A DNA stretch of 64,000 nt, taken from Azolla caroliniana. Its lineage: Eukaryota > Polypodiophyta. This document shows positions 10,936-22,440 of the stretch, one piece after another. The position numbers were made by a program, and so were the translations under genes. The notes below the pieces were generated by a model. It had not been told where the DNA came from. It ran no database searches and saw only the letters and a program-made list of their open reading frames with translations. The number at the start of each line of letters is the position of its first letter. Within the stretch, counting starts at the first letter, position 1. Where the stretch lies: NCBI GenBank assembly GCA_043228905.1, contig JBHGNT010000018.1, forward strand, positions 12,090,001 to 12,154,000, given 5' to 3'.

Positions 10936-11123
10936 TTTGGAAGGGTTACTCCTTGTCTAGGATTTACAAAATACTTTGGAGGTGGTCTAAGATTTTCATG
11001 AACAGTATCCCCTTAAGCCAACCCTCGGTTTGGGAAGGCGATGAAAGAGGGAGAGCTTTGATATTTTGGTCGAATTTTCTTCATAGGGAGCTCATGCTTG
11101 GGATCCATAGACCTAATGCATAA
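10924..11123 (+). pseudogene. Chromodomain remnant of a chromovirus pol 3' end
   Basis: Directly after the minisatellite the plus strand reads YLVFWKGYS, the core of a retrotransposon chromodomain (compare [17 protein letters not shown] in element E). Downstream, another frame reads QYPLKPTLG, which fits the pol C-terminus following a chromodomain. The reading frame enters from the minisatellite without a stop. Chromodomains target integration to marked chromatin; this piece is dead debris. No LTR could be assigned to it. Confidence 0.6.
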
Positions 11124-11299
11124 TTAAAATGAAAGACTTAGGAAATGGGCACTAAGAGTTCTAGAAAGAGTTCATTAGGTTATTTGTGCGCCTAAAACCG
11201 GCCATTTAGCTAAAAAAATTCTTTGCATGGCACCTAAAACCTAAACCTAAAAAGCATTGATTTATCCAATATTATAGGTCCATAATATTGTAAACTGGG
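11124..11299. other. Unassigned AT-rich sequence
   Basis: No gene seen. It contains a few degenerate CCTAAA motifs near 11220-11250, resembling worn telomere-type sequence but too short to call. Confidence 0.3.
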
Positions 11300-11475
11300 G
11301 CACATGTGTGCCTATCGAGTTGGTACACATATGTGCCCCGACTCAATACTAGGTATTGAGTCAGGGCAGATACGTGTACTAACTCGTTACTTATTCCACA
11401 TATGTGGAGCAACTCAATACCAAGTATCGAGTTGGTATACATATGGGCACCAACTCGATACTTGGTATCTAGGGC
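11300..11475. repeat. Cluster of palindromes sharing CAACTCGATAC / CACATATGTG motifs
   Basis: The segment is made of repeated inverted motifs. GGGCACATGTGT pairs with ACACATATGTGCCC across about 15 nt at 11298-11339. GACTCAATAC pairs perfectly with GTATTGAGTC around a 3-nt centre at 11339-11361. CAACTCAATAC pairs with GTATCGAGTTG around 11411-11435. A further ACTCGATACTTGGTAT follows. It could be a nested MITE or a foldback element; no terminal duplication was identified. Confidence 0.6.
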
Positions 11476-12037
11476 TCACTATTGCCAGCAAGCAGATTAT
11501 GATGTAATTACAACGGTGTCCGTATAGATTAGGGTTTCCTACTTGGAATCTGTTCAGGACATCTTCTTGTACGACATGGCTGCGTGTTGTCTACTGTTGT
11601 GTGTGATCCTCTACCGCTATTTGCGCAACGGTGGTGGTCGATTGATTGTTAGTCTTTGGTGGTCACTCGCTCGTGTTCTCTCACTCTCGCTTGCTCTATC
11701 CTTTTCTCTCACGCTCTATGGGGAAAAAAGAAAATGTGTGGCTATATATAGGGCATAGAAAATTAGGTAATGTTAGTAAAAAATTGACCACAGTTAGTTA
11801 TATAGTTACATAGTTACATAGTTAGTTGACCACTAGGTAAAATACGTACATAGTTACATACTTAGTTATATACTTATAATTACATATAGTTATAATGTAA
11901 ATATTTATATATATGATTATATATATTTAAACAGATATTTTTATGATTGCATTTTTATAATTATATGTATGTGTTTACCTTCAGGCATTTGTTATATGCT
12001 CTCTTAGATTGTTCAAGAGCACCTCATTTGAACAACA
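11476..12037. other. AT-rich intergenic stretch with TAGTTACA repeats
   Basis: No convincing gene. From about 11780 to 11900 the motif TAGTTACA/TAGTTATA recurs many times. A TATATATA-rich section follows to 11940. A small ORF at 11543-11758 has no recognisable content. Confidence 0.5.
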
Positions 12038-12658
12038 ATGAGTCGTTTGAGAGGATCTTCTGAGTTTGTGAGAATGAGCCATAACTCACCATTTTCAGTG
12101 GATGAATATCCTATGTCGATAGATTCACCTTTTTCTATCGAAGAATATCGCAATAGGACACCAAATACTCAATCACCACCAACTATCACCCTAAGTCATG
12201 AGTTCTCAATTGATGAGTACGACTACAATGAGGATTTAACCAATGAAGAGAATGACATTCAAGTTGCCACAAGTGTTGTTGGTGTTGCACATACCGAAGT
12301 AAACGAACGAAATGAGGCAACAAATGTATGTGTAGAAGAGATCCAGTCGGCAAGCCCTATGCATTTTAGGAGGGTTCCACGTCAAAACAATCAAGAAAGG
12401 TTTGCCCGTGTGACATTCAAGAACCAACTCGGAGTAGATGTCGGTAAAGAATGTTGTGCACGTGGGTGCATGTCTGCTATTGGAAAGGATAAGTTGCAGC
12501 CATTAAGGCGATACTATTTCTCACTCATTGGTGATGAGCAAGACACTTGTCTTATGACACACATGCAGATGGTGAAGGACATATGGCCAGACATCAAGAT
12601 CTCTTTTGAGTATTATCTCTTCACTGCACAACAATGTTGTAGAGTTGCACAACCCTAA
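12038..12658 (+). CDS. Unrecognised 206-residue ORF
   Basis: ATG at 12038 opens a 206-codon frame that closes with TAA at 12656. The N-terminal half is polar and has three spaced copies of an SPFSVDEY-like motif (about residues 17-24, 30-36 and 56-62). The second half has a CCARGC Cys cluster (about residues 142-147), then a segment rich in Arg, Tyr and Glu/Gln ending CCRVAQP. The Cys cluster plus R..Y......EQ pattern vaguely recalls N-terminal regions of DDE-transposon-associated plant proteins, but I could not name a family. It could be one exon of a longer gene or a transposon fragment. No terminal repeats were found. Confidence 0.4.
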   Translation: MSRLRGSSEFVRMSHNSPFSVDEYPMSIDSPFSIEEYRNRTPNTQSPPTITLSHEFSIDEYDYNEDLTNEENDIQVATSVVGVAHTEVNERNEATNVCVEEIQSASPMHFRRVPRQNNQERFARVTFKNQLGVDVGKECCARGCMSAIGKDKLQPLRRYYFSLIGDEQDTCLMTHMQMVKDIWPDIKISFEYYLFTAQQCCRVAQP

Positions 12659-13527
12659 AACCTAAATTTGTTCTTCTATATTAGTTGAGCTGAAACTCTA
12701 ATTGATATGAAGAGGTTATTGTGAATTGCCCCACCACTTTATGGAGTATGTATATCTACATCTAAGGATTGGATGATAATTACTTCATGAATGAGTGGGA
12801 AAAGAGAGCCTTATAGTGGGTCATCTTCCTAACAAGAGGTGTGGTGTGGATAATCTACATTCTTTTGCTATCCAATTTCACGACATCAATTTAGATAAGT
12901 GCTTCTTTGTTACTGTTTGATTGTGGAAAATCTAAGCTATAATGGAATAGAGAAAGTGTGTGGACTTGTATGTCAAGTGGTCAAAACTATACTTACATTT
13001 TAGTGTACATTGTTATTATTATTATTATTTTGGGTGGCTTCTAAATTTGTTGGGTATAATTCAAGTGAAGCCTAAATCACAATTGGGGCTACCCCATCTC
13101 AACTTGTCATAGGATACATGTGCATGTGCGTTGAGGTAAAAAGCAAAAGGGTTTTGAACTAGGAAATATCCATGATCATACACTAACTAGTGCCTAAACG
13201 AAACAAAACTGTTTAGCAAAACAAGTTAACAATTCGGGGCCTTGACAAAACTGAGATAAAAGAGTTATGAGTTGAGGTGGATAGAACCTCGTATAATTGT
13301 GAAATCTACAGAAATCACGTGTTAGAGTATTCGAGAGCTTGGTGACGAAGGGAACATTTTTGTTTGGTTTGTTTTCGCTTAGCCTACGAAGAACACCGAA
13401 AGCGTTGTTAAAGAAGAAGATGAAGAACAAAAAGATGGGGAGCTCTATGGAACACTACTTCCAAGTGTTTTATGTTTTTTTGGGGGGGGGGGGGGGGGGG
13501 GGGCGCAGCCTAGGATATGCAAATGCA

Positions 13528-13558
<31 letters not shown>

Positions 13559-13906
13559 TGTATGCAGTGGGAAGTATGGAAGAGTGAGTAAGAGGAGGAA
13601 GGAAGACGATCGAGCCTCTTCTCTTTTAAAAAAAGCCCATCCCTCTCCTTTCCCATTCCCTTTGAAAGTGCACAAGGTTGATCATCGGTCGCTCAGATTT
13701 GAAAAATTTGGCTAATTTTAGTAAATATATGTATGTATATCATATGTATGTATTCTTAATTATGTACATACTTAATACATAAATACCATATACATAAGTA
13801 AATCTTTCCCCTTCCCCCTTCCTTCGTGTCCCTTCGGATGCTCCTAAGCGTCATTCATATACATACATACACATATTTGGGAAGGCTTTGATTTGATTCT
13901 GTGGCG
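12659..13906. other. Intergenic region upstream of the RSPH14-like gene
   Basis: No gene seen. It contains a (TTA)n run near 13014-13028, a run of 22 G at 13482-13503 and a (TATG)n microsatellite at 13530-13564. Several short ORFs across these repeats are shadows. The 5' untranslated region and promoter of the next gene should lie at its right end; no clear TATA box was found. Confidence 0.5.
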
Positions 13907-14268
13907 ATGGTGGAGACGATGGAAGATCATCAGGTCTCACCACGCGTAACCGCAGGAAATGTGTCGGCATTGACCAATTCTGTGTCCGCCAGCGCTAGTG
14001 ATCAGACGAAGAACTTGTCATCGGGTCATGATGTGGAAGTATGCGAAGATGTGATGGTGGAGGAGCAGTCCCATTGGAACCAGACTGCTGGGGTCCTTCG
14101 GTCTCATCCATTCCTACACCATGTTAACTATTACACCAACTGGTACAACAATTCTCATCAGATCCTGCTTCACGAATCACGCCCTTCGATTAAGCCACAA
14201 GCTCTCACCGCCATCACCTGCGCATATGGAAATTCTATGGCTCCTAAACTTGTAAGTTTTCTAGACTT

Positions 14269-14330
<62 letters not shown>

Positions 14331-17300
14331 CTTGTTAGCTGTCATGGATTTCGTTTTTTTATTGTACATAAAACAAATGGTGCGGTGTAACAAAAAGATG
14401 TTTATTTGCTCCATTCAACCCCAAGTACTAGAAGATAGATGTTTAACTTATCACATTGCAAGGAAAACACATGAAAGATTTGGAAAGGAATTGCTGCACT
14501 ATGTATATTTTCATGTAATATAAGAAGATGGAAGAAGACCTTAAAATGTTTCTAACAGTATGACAAATATTTTAGAGCAGAGTCTTTTGGAATTTAAAGA
14601 TTGAATTTAGCATCTTTAAGATGCATGTAGTGTGTGTGCTATATGTATGAAAGGTCAAAAAACAAGCAAATTATAATGTGTGAGAAATGAGAATAAACTC
14701 ATGCAAAATAAGATTTAGGAAATAATTTTAGGCATCAGTCCCTACTAGTACTATGCATCTCAGATTTAAGTTATTTATATGATTTGTTTTAGTAGGTGAA
14801 ATGCTTAGAAGATTCAAATCTTCATGTGCGCCAAAAGGCTTTACTATGGATAAATGAGCTTGCTGCAACAGCCGAAGGACGGGCTCACTGCATAAAAGCA
14901 GGTTTGAGCATGTTAATAGTCGTTGATTAAAAATTTGAATGCTCATGAGAAACAACTTTTCCTTTGTGTATTTCCTTTCCTAATTATTTCTAATTCCCTA
15001 CTTATATCTTAATACAGGAATGCTGGAAGCGCTTTCCAAACACTTTCATGAGGAAGATTTATTTATAAAGCAATTAATTGCAGTTGCTGCTGGTCATTTT
15101 GCTGGTAACTTACCGGGAACTTATTCTTTCACAGAGGAAGCATACTACTCTTGCTCTCTATGTGAAATTCATAGCTTAGATTCAACCATTAGACTTACTT
15201 CTTTTGCAATCTTTAAGAAATTTACACCTAATTCAACAGCGAAAACTTATTTTCATTCAAAATATTCTTTCATTGACAATGTAGGTATGCAGGATGCATG
15301 TGTAACAATGAGTCATCTCGGGATGATCAAGTGGCTTTTACGAATGGTAAGATGCCATCATTATATAGTTGTGGAATTTCTGATGTAATTTACTGGCTCA
15401 TTAGTTTCAATGATCAATCAGATGTCTCTTTTGAAATTGAGATGTGATAACATGCCAAATTTTAAAAATGATTCCCAACAATTTGAATATACATTTTTGC
15501 TTATGCTTTGGTCTTGGTTGAAATCATTGGTGACCTTGGGAAAGTTTATAAATACCTACATATATTTTGAAAGTTCACATTCCAAAATTATTTCAATGTA
15601 AATCAATCATGCCCATGTTAGTACTTATTTTACTGTGTATTTACATCAAACAAGTTTTCTTAGGTTTCATCAACTGATGATAAGCTGAGAGAGTCTTCTT
15701 TGAGATCTTTATTGAATGCGACTTTCAATGAAATTGGTGAGATCAATGTTTTTCCTTTCATTGAAGAACTTGAAGTGATACAAACCTCCAAACATATGAT
15801 TACATTATTACCATTCTAGTCTTCTTTGGATTTCCCATAAATTGATTCTCGTGACGGAATTTTCTGCATCTTCTCTATATTTCCATTGCCATAAAACACA
15901 AGGGCACTTGAGTTGGTTCATTTTGATATTTGGGGGAAGAGCTCAGAAATATGCTTTCAATAATTTTGTAGTTAAAAAATATGAATAAACAATGTGATCA
16001 TTATGGGGTTGCGAGGAGATTAATGTAGCTGTTAAGGTACGAATAAAAAGAATTGATGTAGATAAAAAGAGTATAATGATGGGCTTATGATAGGTTAACT
16101 GGAACAAGAAGAACCCTTTGCCCTAAACTGGTTTTCGAAGAACACGGACTCAAATTTTGAGTTCTTGAGGTTAATTATTACAAGTTCTTATAAATAGTTA
16201 TTTCAAGTTCTTGCGATGTAGTTATTTTCTTACAAATTTAGTATAATATGAGGAGACCATTTGTTAGATATGAAAATTTCATATATTTCTTATTACTTTT
16301 TCAATACGTGGAACATGGTGGTCTCTGTAAGTTCGAAGCTTATTAAAATTTCATGTCATTGGAAAGTGTTTAAAGAGCATCTTCCTAATGCAGCCTGAAC
16401 CTTAGCTTCTCTTTTCTACCCATGATACCCTCTCGATCATCAGTCTCTTGTCTTGCTTGTCCTAGATTTTCTGTTCCTGGAATGTCTACACTTGCATTTA
16501 TTGATACTCTACACTTGACACTTTGACCAGCCACAATGAACTATATGTGAGGCCGGATGATGTGGAAAATAATTCACGCCTCAGTTATTTGAGGAAACAA
16601 TCCCAACATTCTGTAATTATGATTTAACATGAAGAACAACCCTTAATTTGTCTGGATGTCTGAATAATAAGTTCAATCACAAATCTGAATCATTCTGAGT
16701 TTTCTATCCAATCTGGTTAGAAAACACAAGACATTTGAATGCAAGACAATTTCTCTAACAAGTCTCCTGCCCAGACCAAGTATTAGATTTCACTTTCATG
16801 GCTTTGCGCTGTGACCAACACACTATTGCACTAAGCTCCATTACTCTGATTCCATCCTGCAGCCCCTATCTATATGTTCAGCACCATCACAACCCATAAA
16901 TGTGTCTTTTGCCTCCTTGTCTAGTGCTGACATAGAAGTTTTGCCCAGTGCTAGCCATGATCCACTACTATTGCCAATTCATTGGGTTTCATTGCTGCAG
17001 CTCTGAAGCATATGGTGGAGAAGTACTCCGCCCTGTTTAGGTGCTGTATGATTTTCATTGGAATGGTTTTTTTTAAGCAGTTTGTATAATAACTCTGAAA
17101 ATGTCTCTCTTACATTTATAGTAAACAAATTCGTTCTGATTTCCTGAATTATAAATTTTTTCTGTTCATGTTTTTTACAGTGAGGCTTGAATTGGTTCAT
17201 GGAGAACTCATATTGGATTTCATAATGAAAATGTCGAGGGAGATTGTTTGTGATAGATGTGCCACACTAGGACTTAAGATTCTCCGAAGATGTCTTGCAG

Positions 17301-20157
17301 GAGGCACAGATAAACTTGCAATATCCAAGCTGCTATATATCAATGCGATTCCGACAGTTTTGGATCTCTTGAAATCTACTAATGAAGAGTTGCAAGAATC
17401 ATCATTATGGATTCTTGGCCTTCTGAGGTAAAAATTTGAAAGTGTTTGCCATGTTCTGTCACTTTGCTCCTATTTTGAGACTATTGTTTTTGGCCATCTT
17501 TATATCTTACTTATTAGCTAATCTTATGATATCATTGTATAATAGATAATGAAGTTCATAGGCAATTTGTGAAAGAGCTTCAATAGGCTGTATATATTTT
17601 AAAATAGACAAATATTGAGAAATTAACTTGGCAGTGGCCCTTTTCAGTATGGATAATGAAGGAAAGTCACAAGCCCAAAGCAGCCTGGGGATAGATGCTT
17701 GCTTAAAGTTCTTAAAGGATGACAATTTGTTGCTTCAAACTGCTGCTACCTCAGCACTAATGAGGTAATAAAATCTACTATCCATTATATCTAATGTCTG
17801 TAAGAAATGAATTTAAATGCGTTCATGTCAATAGAAGGCCAAATTGTCAAAACCAAGTTACAACCATCATTTGATAGATCATACGTATGAAGAGTGAGGA
17901 ATATGTCTTAGTTGCTTATGCATTCTACTGTTTTAAAGACAGAATTCATCGTATAGTTGTGTATAGGTTTTATCTGAAGTTTTGCACTACGACATTCTTA
18001 TTATGGTTTAATTCTTTATATACCAATTGATTTGGGAGTAAAATAATTGATTTAATTTTGGCATTGTTCAACTCCATGGTAAAATAATTTGTTTCTTTGT
18101 TTCTAAACGTTCCTTGCACCTCTTATGAGAACATATGTGTGATACATCCACTTATATGCACCTGTTATGTAAATGCATAGCTTGTGATACTGAGAACCCC
18201 ATTTTGGAGTCCTGGCTACCTGATTGTATAGGTATCTGGATAATTTACAGAAATAAGGTTATGTTACCTTTAAGCTTCGTTGTAAGTTGGATTTTTTCCT
18301 GTATAAAGAAAATGGTTTTATGTGAGGTTTATATCAGAAAATACAAGACAATACTGACAGGTTACCAGTTTCTTATTGTCATGTTTCTACCAAACTTTTT
18401 CAATGCATAAGTCATGCATGAATTTCTGTTATTCCTTTATAAGGACATCTAGGATGAATCTGCATATGGACATCATCAGACCCTGTCTTTATTCACACTG
18501 CTAGGGGAGACTCTGGATATATTTCCTTTTGATGAGAAATATGATCATTGAAGATAGACATGTAAGTAGTTTCTAGCATTGTGTAATGATGTCACTGCCA
18601 TTCTCACATAGTCCGAGGTGAGATTCATTCTATCTTATTATTGCTAACCAGAATATATGGCATGCCTTGCTGTTTACACCTTGATGACTCAGTGAGATAC
18701 GTTTCCTGTTGCACCAAGGGCAGCATGAAAAGAAGGAAAGTTTTCTCTCTTTTTCGGGGATATGATGTGGCAGAATTTTTCACGTGGTCTGGTATATTTG
18801 TTTATTTTGAGGCCGTTGGGGAGCACATCCATATATTACATCCTCCTGTTCGATTTGTAATCCTGCACATCCAAATATTACATCCTCCTGTTCTATTTGT
18901 AATCCAGAGCTACCTTTATTAGATTAGTTCACACATATCATCGGTTGTTTTCCAAGCATTCTTGGATGTTTGAGGACATGTCAAAATGAATGGAGACCAT
19001 AAAAGATCAGAGAGATGGTGGTCTAATGTGTTGGATGCATGATGGCATCCTGATCATCCTGTTAAGGGTAAATCCATTGTAAATCCTGTTAAGGATCATC
19101 CTGATTGTAGCAGATTACCTATGGAAAAATAGAACATTTTTCCTGGTTGGTGCTTTTTCTCCAGGGCGGCTTCCTAAGCTATGATTCGTTGGGCGGTTCT
19201 CTATCTGTGTAGAGGGCATAATCTGTGTTTGGCTATCGACTCAAATTACAAGTGGTGACGACTAAACTGTACAGTCATGCCGTAAATCACTATCCTTCAC
19301 CATTTCCCTGGTTGGAACGAATGAGTTTCTTTGCTGTCCAACTAACTGGAACATCTAGACATTTATTTTAGCCATACAGACCATGATGAAAGGAGTTAAT
19401 TTATCCTCATTTCAGCGGTTCTTTCCACAAGCAAGCACACTGATTGTCATCCTACTTGAGCGTATGGCATAATTGGAGGACTTGTAATGCATTCCTTTTG
19501 GTGCTCAACATGGTGCTGCTAATCATGCCTAGCATTAGAAAGGCATATCATAAAAGGAAGTGCCTTTGTTATTACCTCATTCGACTTGTCTGTCTCCCAT
19601 CTGGCTCTTACACCTTTGGGCAGTGCCTTTTAGTATGCCTTTTCTTCAAGTGTTACTGCTTTTGTGAAAGTCTATTTTAGGTTGTATAATCCCTTATGTA
19701 AAGAGACAAATAGATTGCTGATGAACAGAAAAGTGTTTATTAATAATGTTCTATATCTGTAAATAGAAGAGTGAGAGACTGATTGATCAAACTTTCCTTT
19801 GTTGCAGTTTGACTATAAATATCAAGGCAAAGAAAGATTTTATTGCTAGAGATGGGATACCTTCACTAGTTCCTTATATTGATTCAAGTTGTAAAATTCT
19901 CTCATTCAATTCTTTGCAGGTAATATCTGCTAGATATGTTACTCCTAATTTCATGTGGATACATGATCGTAATGCCTTAAGTTCTTGGTTTACAGTTGAC
20001 TGCAAACATTGCAGAAGATCCCAATGGGAGATATCAATTTCAAAATCAAATAGTGAAGGTGCATCATCTCTTGGATCGATCCCATTCAGAGATCCAAAAG
20101 AGATTTTCTAAAGCTGCATTGCGGCAATTGAAATTTAAGCATAGGCCATACAGCTGA
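13907..20157 (+). CDS. RSPH14: Armadillo-repeat radial-spoke protein, RSPH14/RTDR1-like, 8 exons
   Basis: Exons by eye: 13907-14251, 14796-14901, 15018-15346, 15664-15736, 17181-17427, 17648-17764, 19808-19919, 19996-20157. All introns are GT-AG. The joined length is 1491 nt, exactly 497 codons including TGA, with no internal stop. The exon 2 acceptor at 14795 is preferred because the AG three bases earlier would add an in-frame TAG. After a polar N-terminal extension of about 100 residues comes AITCAYGNSMAPKLVKCLED, then VRQKAL, matching the N-terminal armadillo repeat of animal RSPH14 as I recall it. Further ARM repeats follow in exons 5-8 (VLDLLKSTNEELQESSLWIL; CLKFLKDDNLLLQTAATSAL; LTANIAEDPNGR). 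The basic C-terminus LRQLKFKHRPYS parallels the FKP end of the animal protein. The human protein is about 348 residues, so this one is longer. In known systems the family sits in axonemal radial spokes, implying a role in sperm flagella. An unrelated ARM-repeat protein remains possible. Confidence 0.65.
14268..14330. repeat. (CT)n(CA)n microsatellite in intron 1
   Basis: A (TC)n run passes directly into a (CA)n run 17 bp downstream of the exon 1 donor. It is intronic and likely length-polymorphic. Confidence 0.9.
15737..17180 (+). other. Intron 4 of the RSPH14-like gene
   Basis: The intron is 1.44 kb with GT donor at 15737 and CAG acceptor ending at 17180. No mobile element or gene was recognised inside it. 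Confidence 0.6.
17765..19807 (+). other. Intron 6 of the RSPH14-like gene
   Basis: This 2.04 kb intron holds a short tandem duplication near 18825-18905 (CATCCTCCTGTTC..TTTGTAAT, two copies about 42 bp apart). Several ORFs of 78-93 codons lie here but none shows a domain. Confidence 0.6.
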
Positions 20158-21117
20158 AATAGAATTATGTTTCTCATGCTCTTTAATGCTTATTTCATTA
20201 AAACTGGTCGGGAAGAGGTATAGAAAAACACAATTGTTTCCCTACAACCATAGTTATCTTTTAGCTGAGGTAAATGTATAAGAACAATTAGCCTTAATAG
20301 TAAATGAATTTAAAGTTTTGGTGGAAATGTTATTAAAAGAATAGTAAAAGCTTGTTGATTTTAGATACTGTACATGCCCCATTTCCCCATTGGATAAAAA
20401 ATTGTAATCTTTTATATTTTGCATACCACACACCTCCCATTGATAAATCATATATGTGTGTTTGAATTTTGAAATGTGCTTATTAAGCTTTCGAATGTAG
20501 TTGCATTGGCATTGATTTTTGAAATGCATAATGTTAATCAAATGCAGTGCAGTGCATAACATAATTGAAGTAATAACAATGAATAAGAATGTAAGAGGCT
20601 ACCATGTGTTTTTTTATCACAAATATCTATCATTATTGAAGGGTTTAGGGTTTAGGAGCTGTTTAGAACCCATTAAGTCTGAGATCAAAAGTGAAATCTC
20701 ATTTATGCTTCAGTAGAGCATTAACTCTTACAATTAAGATGTGAAGAGCAAAACCTCATTTATGTTCATTCTACCTCATATATCCATTCAAGCATATTGC
20801 TATGTAGAAACTTACTGAATGGAACTTCTTTGCTTGCATATAGGCAAAAATTTGAATGAACTAAACTAAGAAGAGCGAGGTAGGAAACTTGAGCACTTTG
20901 AACAAAAGTGCTTGTCAATTGTGAGAATGAGTGAGAATTAAAACTAGTGTGTACAAAGTGATTCTCTTTAAGCATTGATATAGTGTATCAAAACTAGCAA
21001 GTATAAATAGAATAGAATATCATAAACCGATACAATCAAGGTAGATTGATGGCAACAGAGACATAGAACAATGAGAAACAAAACACAACAAGAACGCAAG
21101 AGAGAGAGATGTTGGGC
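20158..21117. other. 3' flank of the gene; interstitial telomere-like motif
   Basis: No gene recognised. At 20640-20657 the plus strand reads GGGTTTAGGGTTTAGG, a little over two plant-type telomere repeats. The right part approaches copia debris. Confidence 0.5.
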
Positions 21118-21255
21118 ACACGATGAACTATATTTCAACCACGTTCAACGAGCTTACAAGGTCAACTTATATACTTACTAACTTAGGGAAACTTCCCTTC
21201 TCACTATTTACATAAATAACATAGGGAGACTGTGTGAACACGTCCATTAGAGACC
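21118..21255 (-). repeat. Partial copia LTR, minus strand
   Basis: On the minus strand this matches the plus-strand LTR-like segment at 22763-22930: a TATTTATGTAAATAGTGAGAAG block, then a TATATAA box and a GTGCC(C/T)AAC end. It abuts the gag fragment directly, so the pol region between them has been lost. Confidence 0.6.
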
Positions 21256-21502
21256 CGCATTCAACAGTAGCCAGCATCTGGTCATGCACACAAGATGTGC
21301 GATAGTACAACACTCTGCTCACTGCTCGTTCCCATACCGGAAACTCCTTGTGTGACGGCTCCGACGCTACCTCGTTTGCTCCTTCGACATAACTCCAATA
21401 ATCACGCCCCAACAGGTACTGGTGCATCTTGTAGGACCAAGATGCGTAGTTGCTTCTGTCGAGCTTCTCTGTTAGAAGCGAGCTTGCCATGCTTCTATCC
21501 AT
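21250..21502 (-). pseudogene. Ty1/copia gag N-terminal fragment
   Basis: The minus frame from 21502 reads MDRSMASSLLTEKLDRSNYASW with YLLGRDYWSYVEG, the typical start of copia gag (UBN2/DUF4219-type motif LDRSNYASWSYKM). After about 85 residues the frame runs into LTR sequence (VFTQSPYVIYVNSEKG), showing an internal deletion. The fragment is too short to be functional. Confidence 0.75.
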
Positions 21503-21576
21503 TTCCTCTTCTGTCTGTTTTTATCGATTATTAGGGTTTGTCTGTGCTACAACTCTTGTCAGTAGCAGAGGATTCT

Positions 21577-21598
21577 CAACCCTCGCACTCTTATACCA
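21577..21598 (-). promoter_or_regulatory. Degenerate copia primer-binding site
   Basis: On the minus strand, the sequence right after the LTR reads TGGTATAAGAGTG, two or three changes from the initiator-Met site TGGTATCAGAGC. It lies between the LTR at 21599 and the gag fragment. Confidence 0.6.
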
Positions 21599-21868
21599 TG
21601 TGAAAGTTAATGCGCGGAAGCTCATAGACACAACTGGCTTTGTCAGATAGCAATAGAAAACATAATGAAGGTTTAATGGAAAGCTTCAAAATACACAGAG
21701 AATACATGAGAGAGACCAAGAGAGTAGAACACAACTTTAATTTCAAAATAATGAACACTCTGTTAACTCTGTACATACAATGTGCTAAGTGAGCACTTTT
21801 ATACAAGTCCTTAAAAGGACTGACATAAGTACTGACTAGTACTTCAATGCTCGTACTGAGCCATGACA
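21599..21868 (-). repeat. LTR of a minus-strand copia-like element
   Basis: The plus strand starts TGTGAAAG at 21599 and an ATGACA near 21868 gives the other terminus. A minus-strand TATA box (TATAAAAG) lies near 21800. A diverged copy lies at 53187-53443. Sequence similarity between the copies may extend beyond 21868, so the right end is uncertain. Confidence 0.6.
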
Positions 21869-22004
21869 CAAACTCCCAAAAGATATGCTCTAACGGCCTA
21901 TTGGTTACACACTGTTCCGGATACCGATCCGACTCCCTATTCCAGATACTGATCTAGCTCTCCGTTCTGGACACCGATCTGGGCCTACTCGATCGGTCTT
22001 CATC

Positions 22005-22440
22005 CGATCCGGCCAATGTTGAGCTTGCTCACGTAACAAGATTCATCAAAGACGACATCGCGGCTCACCCGCACTTGCTTCGGTTAGGGATTATAGCACT
22101 TGTACCCCTTCTACTCATGCGAGTGGTCCACCAAGATACACTTCTCAGCCTTGGCATATAGATTCTTCCATCTCTCGTCTAGTATATGCACATATGCAAT
22201 GCTATCAAACAGCCTGAGTTGTGCCAAATTCGGTTTCCGCCTGAAATAGAGCTCGTGCGACGACACCTTTGCTCCGAAGGTAGATATCTTATTCTGTATC
22301 TAGAAGGTCATCCAGATCACTTCGGCCCAATAGCTTCTGCTCTCCTCCAGCATCGCCCTAGCCGCTTCTACGAGTGTCCGGTTCTATCTCTCGACAACGC
22401 CGTTCTGCTCCGGTGCGTATCTACAAGAGAATTCACATTG
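22005..22440 (-). pseudogene. Copia integrase C-terminal fragment
   Basis: The minus strand reads APEQNGVVER, LVEAARAMLEESRSYWAEVI, then IAYVHILDERWKNLYAKA and SRDVVFDESCY. This is the catalytic Glu region and C-terminal end of a copia integrase plus the linker to RT. Several stops interrupt it, and RT and RNase H are missing. It ends against three short diverged repeats (GATCGGTGTCCAGAAC-like) at 21900-22000 and the LTR at 21599. Confidence 0.8.

Noticed and set aside
10455-11123. A 222-codon ORF across the minisatellite as a repeat-protein gene
   Set aside because: The units are tandem DNA repeats open in several frames on both strands, and the C-terminal part is a chromodomain remnant; no start context or expression signal supports a gene.
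13339-13675. ORFs on both strands around the poly-G and TATG repeats
   Set aside because: They consist largely of translated microsatellite sequence.
14728-14955. Minus-strand ORF over exon 2 of the RSPH14-like gene
   Set aside because: It is antisense to a well-supported exon with good splice sites.
18641-18922. 93-codon ORF in intron 6 as an extra exon
   Set aside because: The flanking exons already join in frame and the sequence has an internal tandem duplication with no ARM-like content.
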